Assembly (NCBI GenBank): GCA_016806145.1
Contig: CP063166.1
Location: 5,084,001 to 5,148,000 of the forward strand
DNA from: Variovorax paradoxus
GTDB lineage: Bacteria; Pseudomonadota; Gammaproteobacteria; Burkholderiales; Burkholderiaceae_C
Reading direction: 5' to 3'
DNA: 64,000 nucleotides
Shown here in pieces: positions 56,565 through 64,000 of the stretch. The translations under genes and the position numbers were made by a program. Position 1 is the first letter of the stretch, and every line of letters begins with the position of its first letter. The notes under the pieces are model-generated. The model was given only the letters and a program-made list of their open reading frames with translations, made no database searches and was not told the origin of the DNA.

Positions 56565-58466
56565 TCAGACTTTGAGAAAACCGGTGGAGAACCACGGGAT
56601 CGCGGCGACCAGCACCAGCCCCGCGAGCAGCGCGGCCATGTAGCCCCAGATGTGGCGGATGCCCTCGTCGGGATCGACCTTGCTGACGGCGCAGGCGCCG
56701 TAGTAGCCGACGCCGAAGGGCGGCGCGAACAGGCCGATGCCCATCGCGAAGATCACGACCATGGCGTAGTGCACCTCGTGCACGCCGGCCGCCTTGGCGA
56801 TCGGGAACAGGAGCGGGCCGAACAGCACGATGGCCGGAATGCCCTCGAGCACGCTGCCCAGCACGATGAAGGCCACGATCGAGACCGCGAGGAAGCCATA
56901 GGCGCCGCCCGGTATGCCGGCCATGAGCTTCGCGAGGTCCTGCGAGAAGCCCGACTGCGTGAGTCCCCAGGCCATGGCGGTGGCGCAGCCGACGATGAAG
57001 ATGATCGCGCCCGAGAGCGACGCGGTCTCGACCAGCATCGGGCGCAGCCGGCGCCAGTCGAACTGGCGGTAGATCAAGAGGCCGACCAGCGCCGAATAGA
57101 CGATGCCGATGGTCGAGACCTCGGTGGCCGTGGCCACGCCCTCGACCACCGCGGCGCGGATCACGAAGGGCAGCAGCACCGCGGGCAGCGCGACCCCCAG
57201 CAGCTTGCCGATCTCGCGCGCGCCGTGGCGCTTCACCTGGCTCAGGTCCTCGCGGCGGTAGCGCCACCAGACCACCACGCAGAGCATGGCGCCGAGCACC
57301 ACCGCGGGCATCAGGCCGCCGGTGAACAGCGCCGCGATCGAGATGCCGGTGACCGAGCCGATGGTGATCAGCACGATCGAAGGCGGGATGGTCTCCGTCT
57401 GCGCGCCCGTGGCCGACAGCAGCGCCACCAGGTCGCCGGGCTTGGCGCCGCGCTTGGTCATCTCGGGGAACAGCACCGGCGCGATGGCCGCCATGTCGGC
57501 GATCTTCGAGCCCGAGATGCCCGAGATCAGGTACATGGCGCCGATCAGCACGTACGACAGGCCGCCGCGCACATGGCCCAGCAGGCTTGCCAGGAACTGG
57601 ATCATGGCGCGCGCCATGCCGGTCATCTCGATCAGCGCGCCGAGGAAGATGAACAGCGGCACCGCCAGCAGGATCAGGTGCGACATGCCCTCGTCGAGCC
57701 GCCCCACCATCACCAGCATCGGCGTGCGCGTGGTCAGCGCCAGGTAGCCGAAGGTGGCGAGCGCGAACGAGAACGCGATCGGCACGCCGGCGAACACGGT
57801 GAAGGCCACCACGCCGACGAAGAAGATCAGCAGGTTGAGCTTGCCCAGCGGCGCCAGCACCGGCCCCGCGAGCCAGAAGGCGGCCACCAGCGCCACGGTG
57901 CCGAGCGCGGCCACGGCGATCTGCCGCACGGTGCACACGCGCAGCAGGCGCAGCAGCGCCACCACCCCCATCAGCGCGATGCCCGCGGGGATGGCCGAGG
58001 CGCGCCAGGCATTGCTGATCTCGAGCGCGGGCGTGACGACGAAGGACTCCTCGTGCGCGTAGTCGATGGCCGGCCAGGCCACCAGCGCCAGGAAGGCCAC
58101 CGAGGCCGTGATGGCGAAGGTGTCGAACAGCGCGCGCGTGTCGGGCCGCAGCCGCGCCACGAAGGCGGTCATGCGCATGTGCTCGCCGCGGCGCAGCGCC
58201 ACCACGGCGCCGAGCATCGACAGCCACAGGAACAGGATCGAGGCCAGCTCGTCGGACCACACCAGCGGCGCATGGAAGGCATAGCGCGCCGTGACGCCCG
58301 CGAACAGCACCACGATCTCGGCCAGCACCAGCAGCGCGGCCAGCGATTCCACCGTGCCGCCGAGCCAGCGGTCGAGGCGGCCGGCCAGCGGCGCCAGCGC
58401 GTTCGGATGGGCCGCGGCGGCGCCACCGGGGGCGAGCGCGTCGGCGGGAAGCACGTGCGAGGACAT
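56565..58466 (-). CDS. TRAP transporter fused DctQM permease
   Basis: A 633-residue fusion. Residues about 30-200 are the four-helix DctQ part (LDRWLGGTVESLAALLVLAEIVVLF) and the remainder is the 12-helix DctM part (FFVGVVAFTVFAGVPIAFSFALATFGYLAL, SGISGSKIADMAAIAPVLFPEMTKRG). It moves the substrate with Na+ in the inner membrane. It starts 9 nt after the TRAP receptor stop. Confidence 0.94.
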   Translation of the reverse strand: MSSHVLPADALAPGGAAAAHPNALAPLAGRLDRWLGGTVESLAALLVLAEIVVLFAGVTARYAFHAPLVWSDELASILFLWLSMLGAVVALRRGEHMRMTAFVARLRPDTRALFDTFAITASVAFLALVAWPAIDYAHEESFVVTPALEISNAWRASAIPAGIALMGVVALLRLLRVCTVRQIAVAALGTVALVAAFWLAGPVLAPLGKLNLLIFFVGVVAFTVFAGVPIAFSFALATFGYLALTTRTPMLVMVGRLDEGMSHLILLAVPLFIFLGALIEMTGMARAMIQFLASLLGHVRGGLSYVLIGAMYLISGISGSKIADMAAIAPVLFPEMTKRGAKPGDLVALLSATGAQTETIPPSIVLITIGSVTGISIAALFTGGLMPAVVLGAMLCVVVWWRYRREDLSQVKRHGAREIGKLLGVALPAVLLPFVIRAAVVEGVATATEVSTIGIVYSALVGLLIYRQFDWRRLRPMLVETASLSGAIIFIVGCATAMAWGLTQSGFSQDLAKLMAGIPGGAYGFLAVSIVAFIVLGSVLEGIPAIVLFGPLLFPIAKAAGVHEVHYAMVVIFAMGIGLFAPPFGVGYYGACAVSKVDPDEGIRHIWGYMAALLAGLVLVAAIPWFSTGFLKV

Positions 58467-58475
58467 GGGTGACGC

Positions 58476-59513
58476 TCAGGCCAGCTTGCCCACGGCCTCT
58501 TCGAGCAGCGCCCAGGCCTCGGGGCCGAAGCGGCCCTTCCACTCGCCGTAGAAGCCCGAGTCGCGCAGCTTGGCGCGGAAGCTGTCGGCCGCCGGGCGGT
58601 TGATGGTCAGGCCCTTGGCCTGCAGGTCGCCCACCACCGACTCGTTGAGCTTGCGGATGTCCTCGCGCTGCTGCAGGCCGGCCTCGTTGATGGCGCGCGC
58701 GACGACGGTCTTGAGGTCGGCGGGCAGCGCGTCCCAGGCGCGGCCGTTGGCGATGAACCAGTAGCCGTCCCAGATGTGGTTGGTGAGCGAGCAGAACTTC
58801 TGCACCTCGAACAGCTTGGCGACCTGGATGATCGGCAGCGGGTTCTCCTGCGCGTCGACGATCTTCGTCTGCAGCGCCGAGTAGACCTCGCTGAACTGCA
58901 GGCTCGCGGGCGCGGCGCCCAGGCCCTTGAACATCGAGATCGACAGCGGGCTCACAGGCACGCGGATCTTCAGGCCGTCCATGTCCTTGGCGGTGGCGAC
59001 CGCGGCCTTGCTGCTCGTGGTCTGGCGAAAGCCGTTGTCCCACATCTTCTCGAACGCATAGAGGCGCGACTTGGCGATCGCGCCGCGCACGTGGGCGCCG
59101 AGCTTGCCGTCCATCGCGGCCCAGACCTGCTTGTAGTCGGCGAAGGCGAAGCCCACCGCATTGATCGCGGCCACCGGCACCAGGGTGGCGATCACCAGCG
59201 CCGAGGGCGTGAAGAACTCGATGCCGCCCGAGCGCACCTGGGCCAGCATGTCGGTGTCGCCGCCGAGCTGGTTGTTCGGGAAGATCTTGATCTCGACCCG
59301 GCCGTTGGTTTCCTTGGCGATGCGGTCGGCCGCCTCCTGCGCGCGAATGTTCAGCGGATGGCTCAGCGGCAGGTTGTTGCCGTACTTGTACGAGAACTCC
59401 GCCGCGCGGGCCGTGCGCGGCAGGGCCGAGAACACGCCGGCGGCCGGAACGGCCGCGATGGCGGGAAGGGCGGACAGGGTGCGAATCGCGCTGCGGCGGG
59501 TGACCGGTGCCAT
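58476..59513 (-). CDS. TRAP transporter periplasmic receptor (DctP type)
   Basis: A 345-residue receptor with a long signal peptide containing a twin-Arg (TRRSAIR). The mature domain has GNNLPLSHPLNIRAQEAADRI, GRVEIKIFPNNQLGGDTDML and DGLKIRVPVSPLSISMFKGLGA; the Arg in KIRVPVS is the usual carboxylate-binding residue. SD GGAGA lies 6 nt before the ATG at 59513. First gene of the operon, divergent from LacI; ligand is probably a sugar acid. Confidence 0.94.
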   Translation of the reverse strand: MAPVTRRSAIRTLSALPAIAAVPAAGVFSALPRTARAAEFSYKYGNNLPLSHPLNIRAQEAADRIAKETNGRVEIKIFPNNQLGGDTDMLAQVRSGGIEFFTPSALVIATLVPVAAINAVGFAFADYKQVWAAMDGKLGAHVRGAIAKSRLYAFEKMWDNGFRQTTSSKAAVATAKDMDGLKIRVPVSPLSISMFKGLGAAPASLQFSEVYSALQTKIVDAQENPLPIIQVAKLFEVQKFCSLTNHIWDGYWFIANGRAWDALPADLKTVVARAINEAGLQQREDIRKLNESVVGDLQAKGLTINRPAADSFRAKLRDSGFYGEWKGRFGPEAWALLEEAVGKLA

Positions 59514-59544
59514 GCTGTGTCTCCGTTGTTTGGATGATGCGAAT

Positions 59545-59554
59545 TGATGCATCA
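59545..59554. promoter_or_regulatory. TGATGCATCA palindrome, candidate LacI operator
   Basis: A perfect 10-bp palindrome in the 112-nt gap between the TRAP receptor and lacI-type gene, 32-41 nt upstream of the receptor ATG. The A/T-rich surrounding sequence (ATTGATGCATCATTGATTG) is the most AT-rich part of the locus, as expected of a divergent promoter. LacI-family binding is inference. Confidence 0.35.
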
Positions 59555-59625
59555 TTGATTGAATTTCCTCGAAGATATAGGCCTCACCCTGTACCGTCAA
59601 ACTACGGCTTGATGGTTTTTGATGT

Positions 59626-60699
59626 ATGCGGGTTAACCCTTCAAACAAATCCTCCGAGCCGGCCGATGGCACCGCGGCACGCGCCACCGTGGCCGACATC
59701 GCGCGCACCGCGCAGGTCTCGACCGCCACCGTCGACCGCGTGCTCAACAAGCGCCCCGGCGTGCGCGACGCCACCGTGCAGCGCGTGCTCAAGGCCGCCG
59801 CCGAGCTCGGCTACCTGCCCGAGCGCGACCTCTACGCGGCACTGGCGCCGCGGCCGCTTCGGCTGGTGTTCCTCTTGCCCAGCGGCACCAACCGCTTCAT
59901 CCGCATGCTCGGCGACATGGTCGGCTACGCGCAGGAGCACTGGGCGCCGTTCAACGTGGTGTGCCGCACCGAGCTCACCGAGAGCTTCAACCCCGAGGCG
60001 CTGGCCGCCGCGCTGCTGCGCCTGGGCGGGCGCTGCGACGGCATCGCGATGATGGCGCTCGAGCATCCGGCCGTGCGCGAGGCCGTGGCCGCGCTGGCCG
60101 CGCGCGGCGTGCCGGTGGTGACGCTGATCTCGGACCTCGCGAACTCGCAGCGCGCGGCCTACATCGGGCTGGACAACCGCGCCGCCGGCCGCACCGCGGG
60201 CTACCTCATCGGCCGCTTCATCGGAGCGCGCGCCGCCAAGGTCGCGCTCATCGCCGGCAGCCTGCGCTACAGCGCGCACCAGGAGCGCGAGGCCGGCTTC
60301 CTGCAGGTGATCGACGAGATGTTCGAGCCGCTGCAGGTGGTGGGCCTGCGCGAGGGCCAGGACGATGCCGACAAGAACTACCGCCAGACCCGCGCGCTGC
60401 TCGAGCAGCATCCCGAGCTCGCGGGCATCTACAACATCGGCGGCGCCTCCGACGGCGTGGCGCGCGCGCTCAAGGAAGCGCAGCGCGACCAGAAGGTGGC
60501 CTTCATCGGCCACGGCCTCACGCCCGACACGCGCGCGCTGCTGATCGACGGCAGCATGGACGCGGTGATCACGCAGAGCCCGCATGCGACCTTGATGAGC
60601 TGCGTGCGCATCTTCACCAACCTGCGCGAGGGGCGTGACGTGCTCAGCGGGGTGGAGACGACGCGCAGCGTGGTGATCTTTCGCGAGAACCTGCCCTGA
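59626..60699 (+). CDS. LacI-family transcriptional regulator
   Basis: A 357-residue regulator. The HTH is VADIARTAQVSTATVDRVLNKR and the hinge KAAAELGYLP; the effector domain has LRLVFLLPSGTNRF, DGIAMMALEHPAVR and HGLTPDTRALLIDG. It is divergent from the TRAP/RLP operon and should bind a sugar-acid intermediate. The initiating ATG at 59626 is about ten residues upstream of the conserved HTH start; a later start is possible. Confidence 0.92.
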   Translation: MRVNPSNKSSEPADGTAARATVADIARTAQVSTATVDRVLNKRPGVRDATVQRVLKAAAELGYLPERDLYAALAPRPLRLVFLLPSGTNRFIRMLGDMVGYAQEHWAPFNVVCRTELTESFNPEALAAALLRLGGRCDGIAMMALEHPAVREAVAALAARGVPVVTLISDLANSQRAAYIGLDNRAAGRTAGYLIGRFIGARAAKVALIAGSLRYSAHQEREAGFLQVIDEMFEPLQVVGLREGQDDADKNYRQTRALLEQHPELAGIYNIGGASDGVARALKEAQRDQKVAFIGHGLTPDTRALLIDGSMDAVITQSPHATLMSCVRIFTNLREGRDVLSGVETTRSVVIFRENLP

Positions 60700-60702
60700 G
60701 CC

Positions 60703-61632
60703 TCAGCGCTCGGCGCGGCCCGCGCGCTCGGCGAACAGCTCCGCGATCACCTGCCGCAGCCAGCGGTTCGCGGGGTCGGCCTCGAAGCGCTTGCTCCAGT
60801 GCAGCGACACCGTGAAGTCGCGCAGCGGAAACGCCGGCTCGACGATCGCGTAGCCGCCCTCCTGCGCGAAGCCGCGCGCGATGTTGCGCGGCATCACCAC
60901 CGCGAGGTCGGTGGCGCGCACGATCGCCGGCAGCACCATGAAGTGCTCGGTGGTCAGGCGAACGCGGTCCTCGAGGTTCAGCAGCTGCAGGATGCGCAGG
61001 GTCTCGGCATGGGTGCGCACCGCCACGTACTCGAGCGTCTGCAGCGCCTCGATCAGCGCCTGGCTGGTGCGCCGGCCGCGCGCGAACGGATGGCCCTTGC
61101 GCAGCAGCACGATGTAGCGGTCCTTGAGCAGGTACAGGCGCTGCGTGTCGCGCACCTTGGGCAGGAAGCCGAAGGCGAAGTCGACGCGGCCGCTGTCGAG
61201 CGCGGGCGCGATCTCGCCGGGCGCGAGCGGCAGCGTCTCCACGCGCACGCCGGGCGCGAGCTCGCCGAGCCGTGCCATCAGCGCGGGCAGGAAGCGGCCC
61301 TCGCCGATGTCGCTCATGTGGATGCGGAACACCTTGCGCGAAGCCTTCGGCTCGAAACGCGCGGGCTCGTGCAGCGCCTCCTCGAGCAGCGCGAGCGCGG
61401 CCTGCACGGCGGCCGCGAGGCGCTCGGCGCGCGGCGTGGGCGCCACGCCGCCGGGGGCGCGCGTGAACAGCGCGTCCTTCAGCAGCAGCCGCAGCCGGCC
61501 CAGGCCATGGCTGGCCGCGGGCTGGGTCAGCCCCAGCGACTCGGCGGCACGGCTCACGCTGCGCGCGCGGTAGACGGCATCGAAGAGACGCAGCAGGTTG
61601 AGGTCTATGGTTTCAATATGCATGCCGTTCAT
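60703..61632 (-). CDS. LysR-family transcriptional regulator
   Basis: A 309-residue LysR protein with HTH VYRARSVSRAAESLGLTQPAASHGLGRLR and a normal effector domain. It ends 3 nt from the convergent lacI-type gene. The ATG at 61632 (or 61623) is next to a TCGCTTA direct repeat. It is divergent from the PQQ-type dehydrogenase gene and is the likely regulator of that two-gene unit. Confidence 0.93.
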   Translation of the reverse strand: MNGMHIETIDLNLLRLFDAVYRARSVSRAAESLGLTQPAASHGLGRLRLLLKDALFTRAPGGVAPTPRAERLAAAVQAALALLEEALHEPARFEPKASRKVFRIHMSDIGEGRFLPALMARLGELAPGVRVETLPLAPGEIAPALDSGRVDFAFGFLPKVRDTQRLYLLKDRYIVLLRKGHPFARGRRTSQALIEALQTLEYVAVRTHAETLRILQLLNLEDRVRLTTEHFMVLPAIVRATDLAVVMPRNIARGFAQEGGYAIVEPAFPLRDFTVSLHWSKRFEADPANRWLRQVIAELFAERAGRAER

Positions 61633-61633
61633 A

Positions 61634-61649
61634 TCGCTTAGCTCGCTTA
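61634..61649. promoter_or_regulatory. TCGCTTA direct repeat by the LysR start
   Basis: TCGCTTA occurs at 61634-61640 and again at 61643-61649, separated by GC, immediately upstream of the LysR ATG. The position and 9-nt period suit an autoregulatory half-site pair. Confidence 0.3.
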
Positions 61650-61746
61650 TTTTATTGAAGCCGGGCCGCAAGCTCCGCACACTGGCGCCCGGCGTGAATT
61701 CGCCGCCCCCGACGAAAGCGCCACCACAACGAGAAGGAGACACGAC

Positions 61747-62964
61747 ATGGCCAGACTGCGTCCGCATTCGATGTCAGCGGTGCTCGCGACCCTTGCAACC
61801 TCCCTGCTCCTCGCGGCCGGCGCCGCCTGGGCCCAGCAGCCGCCCACCGAGGAGCCCGGCTGGGCCAAGGGCCGGCCGAAGAACGACGCGGCCACGCGGC
61901 TGGCGCCCGTGCCTTCGTTTCCCATCCCCACCGCGGCCGACCAGCTGCCCACCGCCAGGTTCAAGCTGCCGCCGGGCTTCAAGGTCGAGACCTGGGCCTC
62001 GGGCGTGCTCGATGCGCGCTCGCTGCGCCAGGGCGCCAAGGGCACGGTGTTCGTGAGCACGCTGTTCGTCGGCAACAAGGTCTATGCCATTGCCGAGAAG
62101 GGCGACCGCAAGCCGAAGACCATCGTCGACAAGACCGAGTTCGCCACCGGCATCGAATTCCACAAGGGCGCGCTCTACCTCGCCACGCACAAGCAGATCC
62201 AGCGCTACGACGGCATCGAGGACAAGCTCGACAACCCGGGCCAGCCGGCGGTGATCTACGACAAGCTGCCCGGCGGCCAGGACCACAGCTGGCGCTACCT
62301 GCGCATCCGCGACGAGAAGCTCTACTACGCGGTCGGCGCGCCCTGCAACCTCTGCGAGCCCGACGACGCGCATGCGCGCATCTTCCGCATGAACCTAGAC
62401 GGCAGCGGCATCGAGACCATCGCGCGCGGCGTGCGCAACACGGTGGGCTTCGACTTCGATCCGAAGACCGGCAACCTCTGGTTCACCGACAACGGGCGCG
62501 ACTGGCTCTCCGAGGACCTGCCCAACGACGAGCTCAACGTGGTGACCAAGGCCGACCAGCACTTCGGCTATCCGTACTGCCACCAGGGCAACATCCTCGA
62601 TTCGGAATTCGGCTGGGGCAAGAGCTGCGCCGACTACGTCAAGCCCGCCGCGCTGCTGGGCCCGCACGCCGCGGCGCTGGGCATGACCTTCTATCAGGGA
62701 AAGATGTTCCCGGCGAAATACCGCGGCGCGATGTTCATCGCACGCCACGGCCCCTGGAACCGCACCACCCGGTACGCCGACATCGCGGTGGCCTGGCCCG
62801 ACGGCAAGGGCGGCGCGAAGGTCGAGCCCTTCATGACCGGCTTCGTCGAGAACAACACCTACCTGGGCCGGCCGGTGGACTTCCTGGTGCTCAAGGACGG
62901 CTCGATGCTGGTGAGCGACGACCACGCGGGTGCGATCTACCGCATCAGCTACGGCGGCAAGTGA
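61747..62964 (+). CDS. PQQ-dependent sorbosone dehydrogenase-like protein
   Basis: A 405-residue periplasmic six-bladed propeller dehydrogenase of the glucose/sorbosone dehydrogenase family. The signal peptide ends AGAAWA before QQPP. Propeller motifs are FKLPPGFKVETWASG, LWFTDNGRDWL, FIARHGPWNRTTRYAD and SMLVSDDHAGAIYRISYG. It probably oxidises an aldose or aldehyde with PQQ and gives electrons to the adjacent cytochrome c. SD AAGGAGA lies 6 nt before the ATG. Paired cysteines (CNLC) are an extra detail of this branch. Confidence 0.9.
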   Translation: MARLRPHSMSAVLATLATSLLLAAGAAWAQQPPTEEPGWAKGRPKNDAATRLAPVPSFPIPTAADQLPTARFKLPPGFKVETWASGVLDARSLRQGAKGTVFVSTLFVGNKVYAIAEKGDRKPKTIVDKTEFATGIEFHKGALYLATHKQIQRYDGIEDKLDNPGQPAVIYDKLPGGQDHSWRYLRIRDEKLYYAVGAPCNLCEPDDAHARIFRMNLDGSGIETIARGVRNTVGFDFDPKTGNLWFTDNGRDWLSEDLPNDELNVVTKADQHFGYPYCHQGNILDSEFGWGKSCADYVKPAALLGPHAAALGMTFYQGKMFPAKYRGAMFIARHGPWNRTTRYADIAVAWPDGKGGAKVEPFMTGFVENNTYLGRPVDFLVLKDGSMLVSDDHAGAIYRISYGGK

Positions 62965-62974
62965 GGCGCGCCGG

Positions 62975-63652
62975 ATGACGAGGCACACGGCGATGGCGGC
63001 GATGGCGGCGACGGTGGCGATGCTGTGGGCACTGGCCCTGCCCGCGTTCGCGCAGGCGACCAAGGGCGCGCAGCCCAAGGCCGCGCCGGCGGCGGCATCG
63101 GGCGCCAAGGTCTATGCCGAGCGCTACGCCGCGCTGTGCGCCGCCTGCCATGGCGCCGACGGCCGCAGCGAGATGCAGGGCGTGCCCTCGCTCGCGGGCC
63201 AGCATTCGTTCTACGCGATCACGCAGCTGTTCCTGTTCCGCGAGGGCCGGCGCGCCAACGAGGCCATGACCGCGGTCGCCAAGACGATGAAGGACGAGGA
63301 CCTGCGCGGCTTCTCCGACTTCATCGCGACGCTGCCCGCGCTGGCGCCGGCCGCCGCCTCTGCCCCGCCCGACGCGGCACGCATGGCGCGCGGCCAGGCG
63401 CTCGCGCAGGAGAACCGCTGCGTGATCTGCCACGGCGCCGACCTGAGCGGCGGCCAGCAGGTGCCTCGCATCGCGCACCAGCGCGAGGAGTACCTCGCGC
63501 TCACGCTGCAGGAGTTCCGCAGCGGCAAGCGCCCGGGCTACACACAGGCGATGGGCGAGGCCGTGGGCCGCATGGCGCCAGAAGACCTCGACACCCTCGC
63601 TTACTACGTGGCGCGTTTTCCCACCGCACCGCCCAGGCCCGGCGGCAAATAG
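62975..63652 (+). CDS. Dihaem cytochrome c (c4-like)
   Basis: A 225-residue periplasmic cytochrome. Signal peptide ends ALPAFAQ. Two haem sites are present: CAACHGADG and CVICHGADL, each in a class-I domain with a Met ligand candidate. It starts 10 nt after the dehydrogenase stop and is its likely electron acceptor. The ATG at 62975 matches the signal peptide; an alternative GTG upstream is not favoured. Confidence 0.9.
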   Translation: MTRHTAMAAMAATVAMLWALALPAFAQATKGAQPKAAPAAASGAKVYAERYAALCAACHGADGRSEMQGVPSLAGQHSFYAITQLFLFREGRRANEAMTAVAKTMKDEDLRGFSDFIATLPALAPAAASAPPDAARMARGQALAQENRCVICHGADLSGGQQVPRIAHQREEYLALTLQEFRSGKRPGYTQAMGEAVGRMAPEDLDTLAYYVARFPTAPPRPGGK

Positions 63653-63758
63653 CGCCGCCTCCAGCAAAAAACAACGCCGGCCCGCACCCGGCGCGGGGAC
63701 GCCTGCGTCCGCCCATGCCTTCATCCACTCACGCATCAACCCATCGGAGCGAATTCTT

Positions 63759-64000
63759 TTGGAAGTCTCATTCAGCAAGGAAGTCGAGGCGCTGCGCCTC
63801 GGCGAGGGCGACACCTTCCACGGCGAGGGCATCCTCGCGATCACCAAGGGCCTGCTGCAGTCGGGCGTGGCCTATGTCGGCGGCTACCAGGGCGCGCCGG
63901 TCTCGCATCTGCTCGACGTGATGGTGCAGGCCAAGGGCTACATGGACGAGCTCGGCGTGCACGTGGAGGCCTGCTCGAACGAGGCCTCGGCCGCGGCCAT
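63759..64000 (+). CDS. Indolepyruvate:ferredoxin oxidoreductase-like protein, 3' truncated by the window edge
   Basis: The first 80 codons of a TPP-dependent 2-oxoacid:acceptor oxidoreductase (IorA-like). The frame starts at a TTG with GGAG at 63746-63749, 9 nt upstream, and reads EVEALRLGEGDTFHGEGILA, then GLLQSGVAYVGGYQGAPVSHL and VHVEACSNEASAAA, the conserved N-terminus of this family. It converts aryl pyruvates to acyl-CoA with ferredoxin. Gene order relative to the dehydrogenase suggests a separate unit. Confidence 0.85.
   Translation, partial: MEVSFSKEVEALRLGEGDTFHGEGILAITKGLLQSGVAYVGGYQGAPVSHLLDVMVQAKGYMDELGVHVEACSNEASAAA

Noticed and set aside
63668..63700. Hairpin with an A-run that would be a T-run on the minus strand
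   Set aside because: No minus-strand gene is present here, the stem has a mismatch, and the plus-strand side lacks T residues.

Overview
The window is about 64 kb of high-GC DNA, densely packed with genes and rich in transporters and LysR/IclR/MocR/LacI-type regulators. Gene content and style (DppABCDF- and BMP-type ABC importers, a TRAP system, XdhAB, RhlE, cytochrome c partners) suggest a beta-proteobacterium of the Comamonadaceae, most like Variovorax. That assignment rests on gene content and GC only. I recognised no rRNA, tRNA, CRISPR array or transposase.

Layout. 0-1.4 kb: 3' part of a GT34-like glycosyltransferase with two tandem half-domains, convergent with a GNAT acetyltransferase. 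1.9-14.2 kb: a probable catabolic unit on the minus strand: family-5 peptide-type ABC importer (binding protein, two permeases, two ATPases), a YtcJ-type amidohydrolase, a CobW/ZNG1-type metallochaperone GTPase, then an FAD oxidase and an NTF2-like protein. A MocR-type regulator faces it. 14.2-21.4 kb: rhlE, YpfJ-type metallopeptidase, dcd, guaD, an Rrf2 regulator lacking most cluster ligands, a BMP-family binding protein and an AhpD-like protein. 21.5-30.8 kb: two MFS transporters, a lipoprotein N-terminal-nucleophile acylase, AraC and LysR regulators, adenine/adenosine deaminase and an IclR regulator. 31-34.5 kb: a polar amino-acid ABC importer operon ending in an FAD oxidase, preceded by a close match to a sigma-54 promoter. 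34.5-40.8 kb: an accessory-looking patch (DUF3883-like, GH100-like, SMI1/KNR4, DUF4145 in AT-richer DNA, and several unknowns).

40.9-53.2 kb is a purine uptake and oxidation island on the minus strand: xdhA, xdhB, a LysR regulator, an NCS2 purine permease, and a BMP-type nucleoside ABC importer (ATPase, two permeases, lipoprotein receptor). With guaD, the adenine deaminase and the second BMP-type receptor it could feed adenine, guanine and hypoxanthine through xanthine to urate. No xdhC is present in the window. 53.4-60.7 kb is a second self-contained system: TRAP receptor, fused DctQM permease, VOC protein, a form-IV RuBisCO-like protein that keeps the carbamylatable Lys and metal ligands, and a DUF1537 sugar-acid kinase, with a divergent LacI regulator. 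This is the best candidate for an incompletely described pathway. 60.7-64 kb: LysR divergent from a PQQ-type (sorbosone dehydrogenase-like) enzyme and a dihaem cytochrome c, then the start of an indolepyruvate:ferredoxin oxidoreductase-like gene with a TTG start.

Four long palindromic elements of three families sit between co-directional genes (6761-6870, 43093-43324, 48682-48793, 51289-51553), mostly inside predicted operons.
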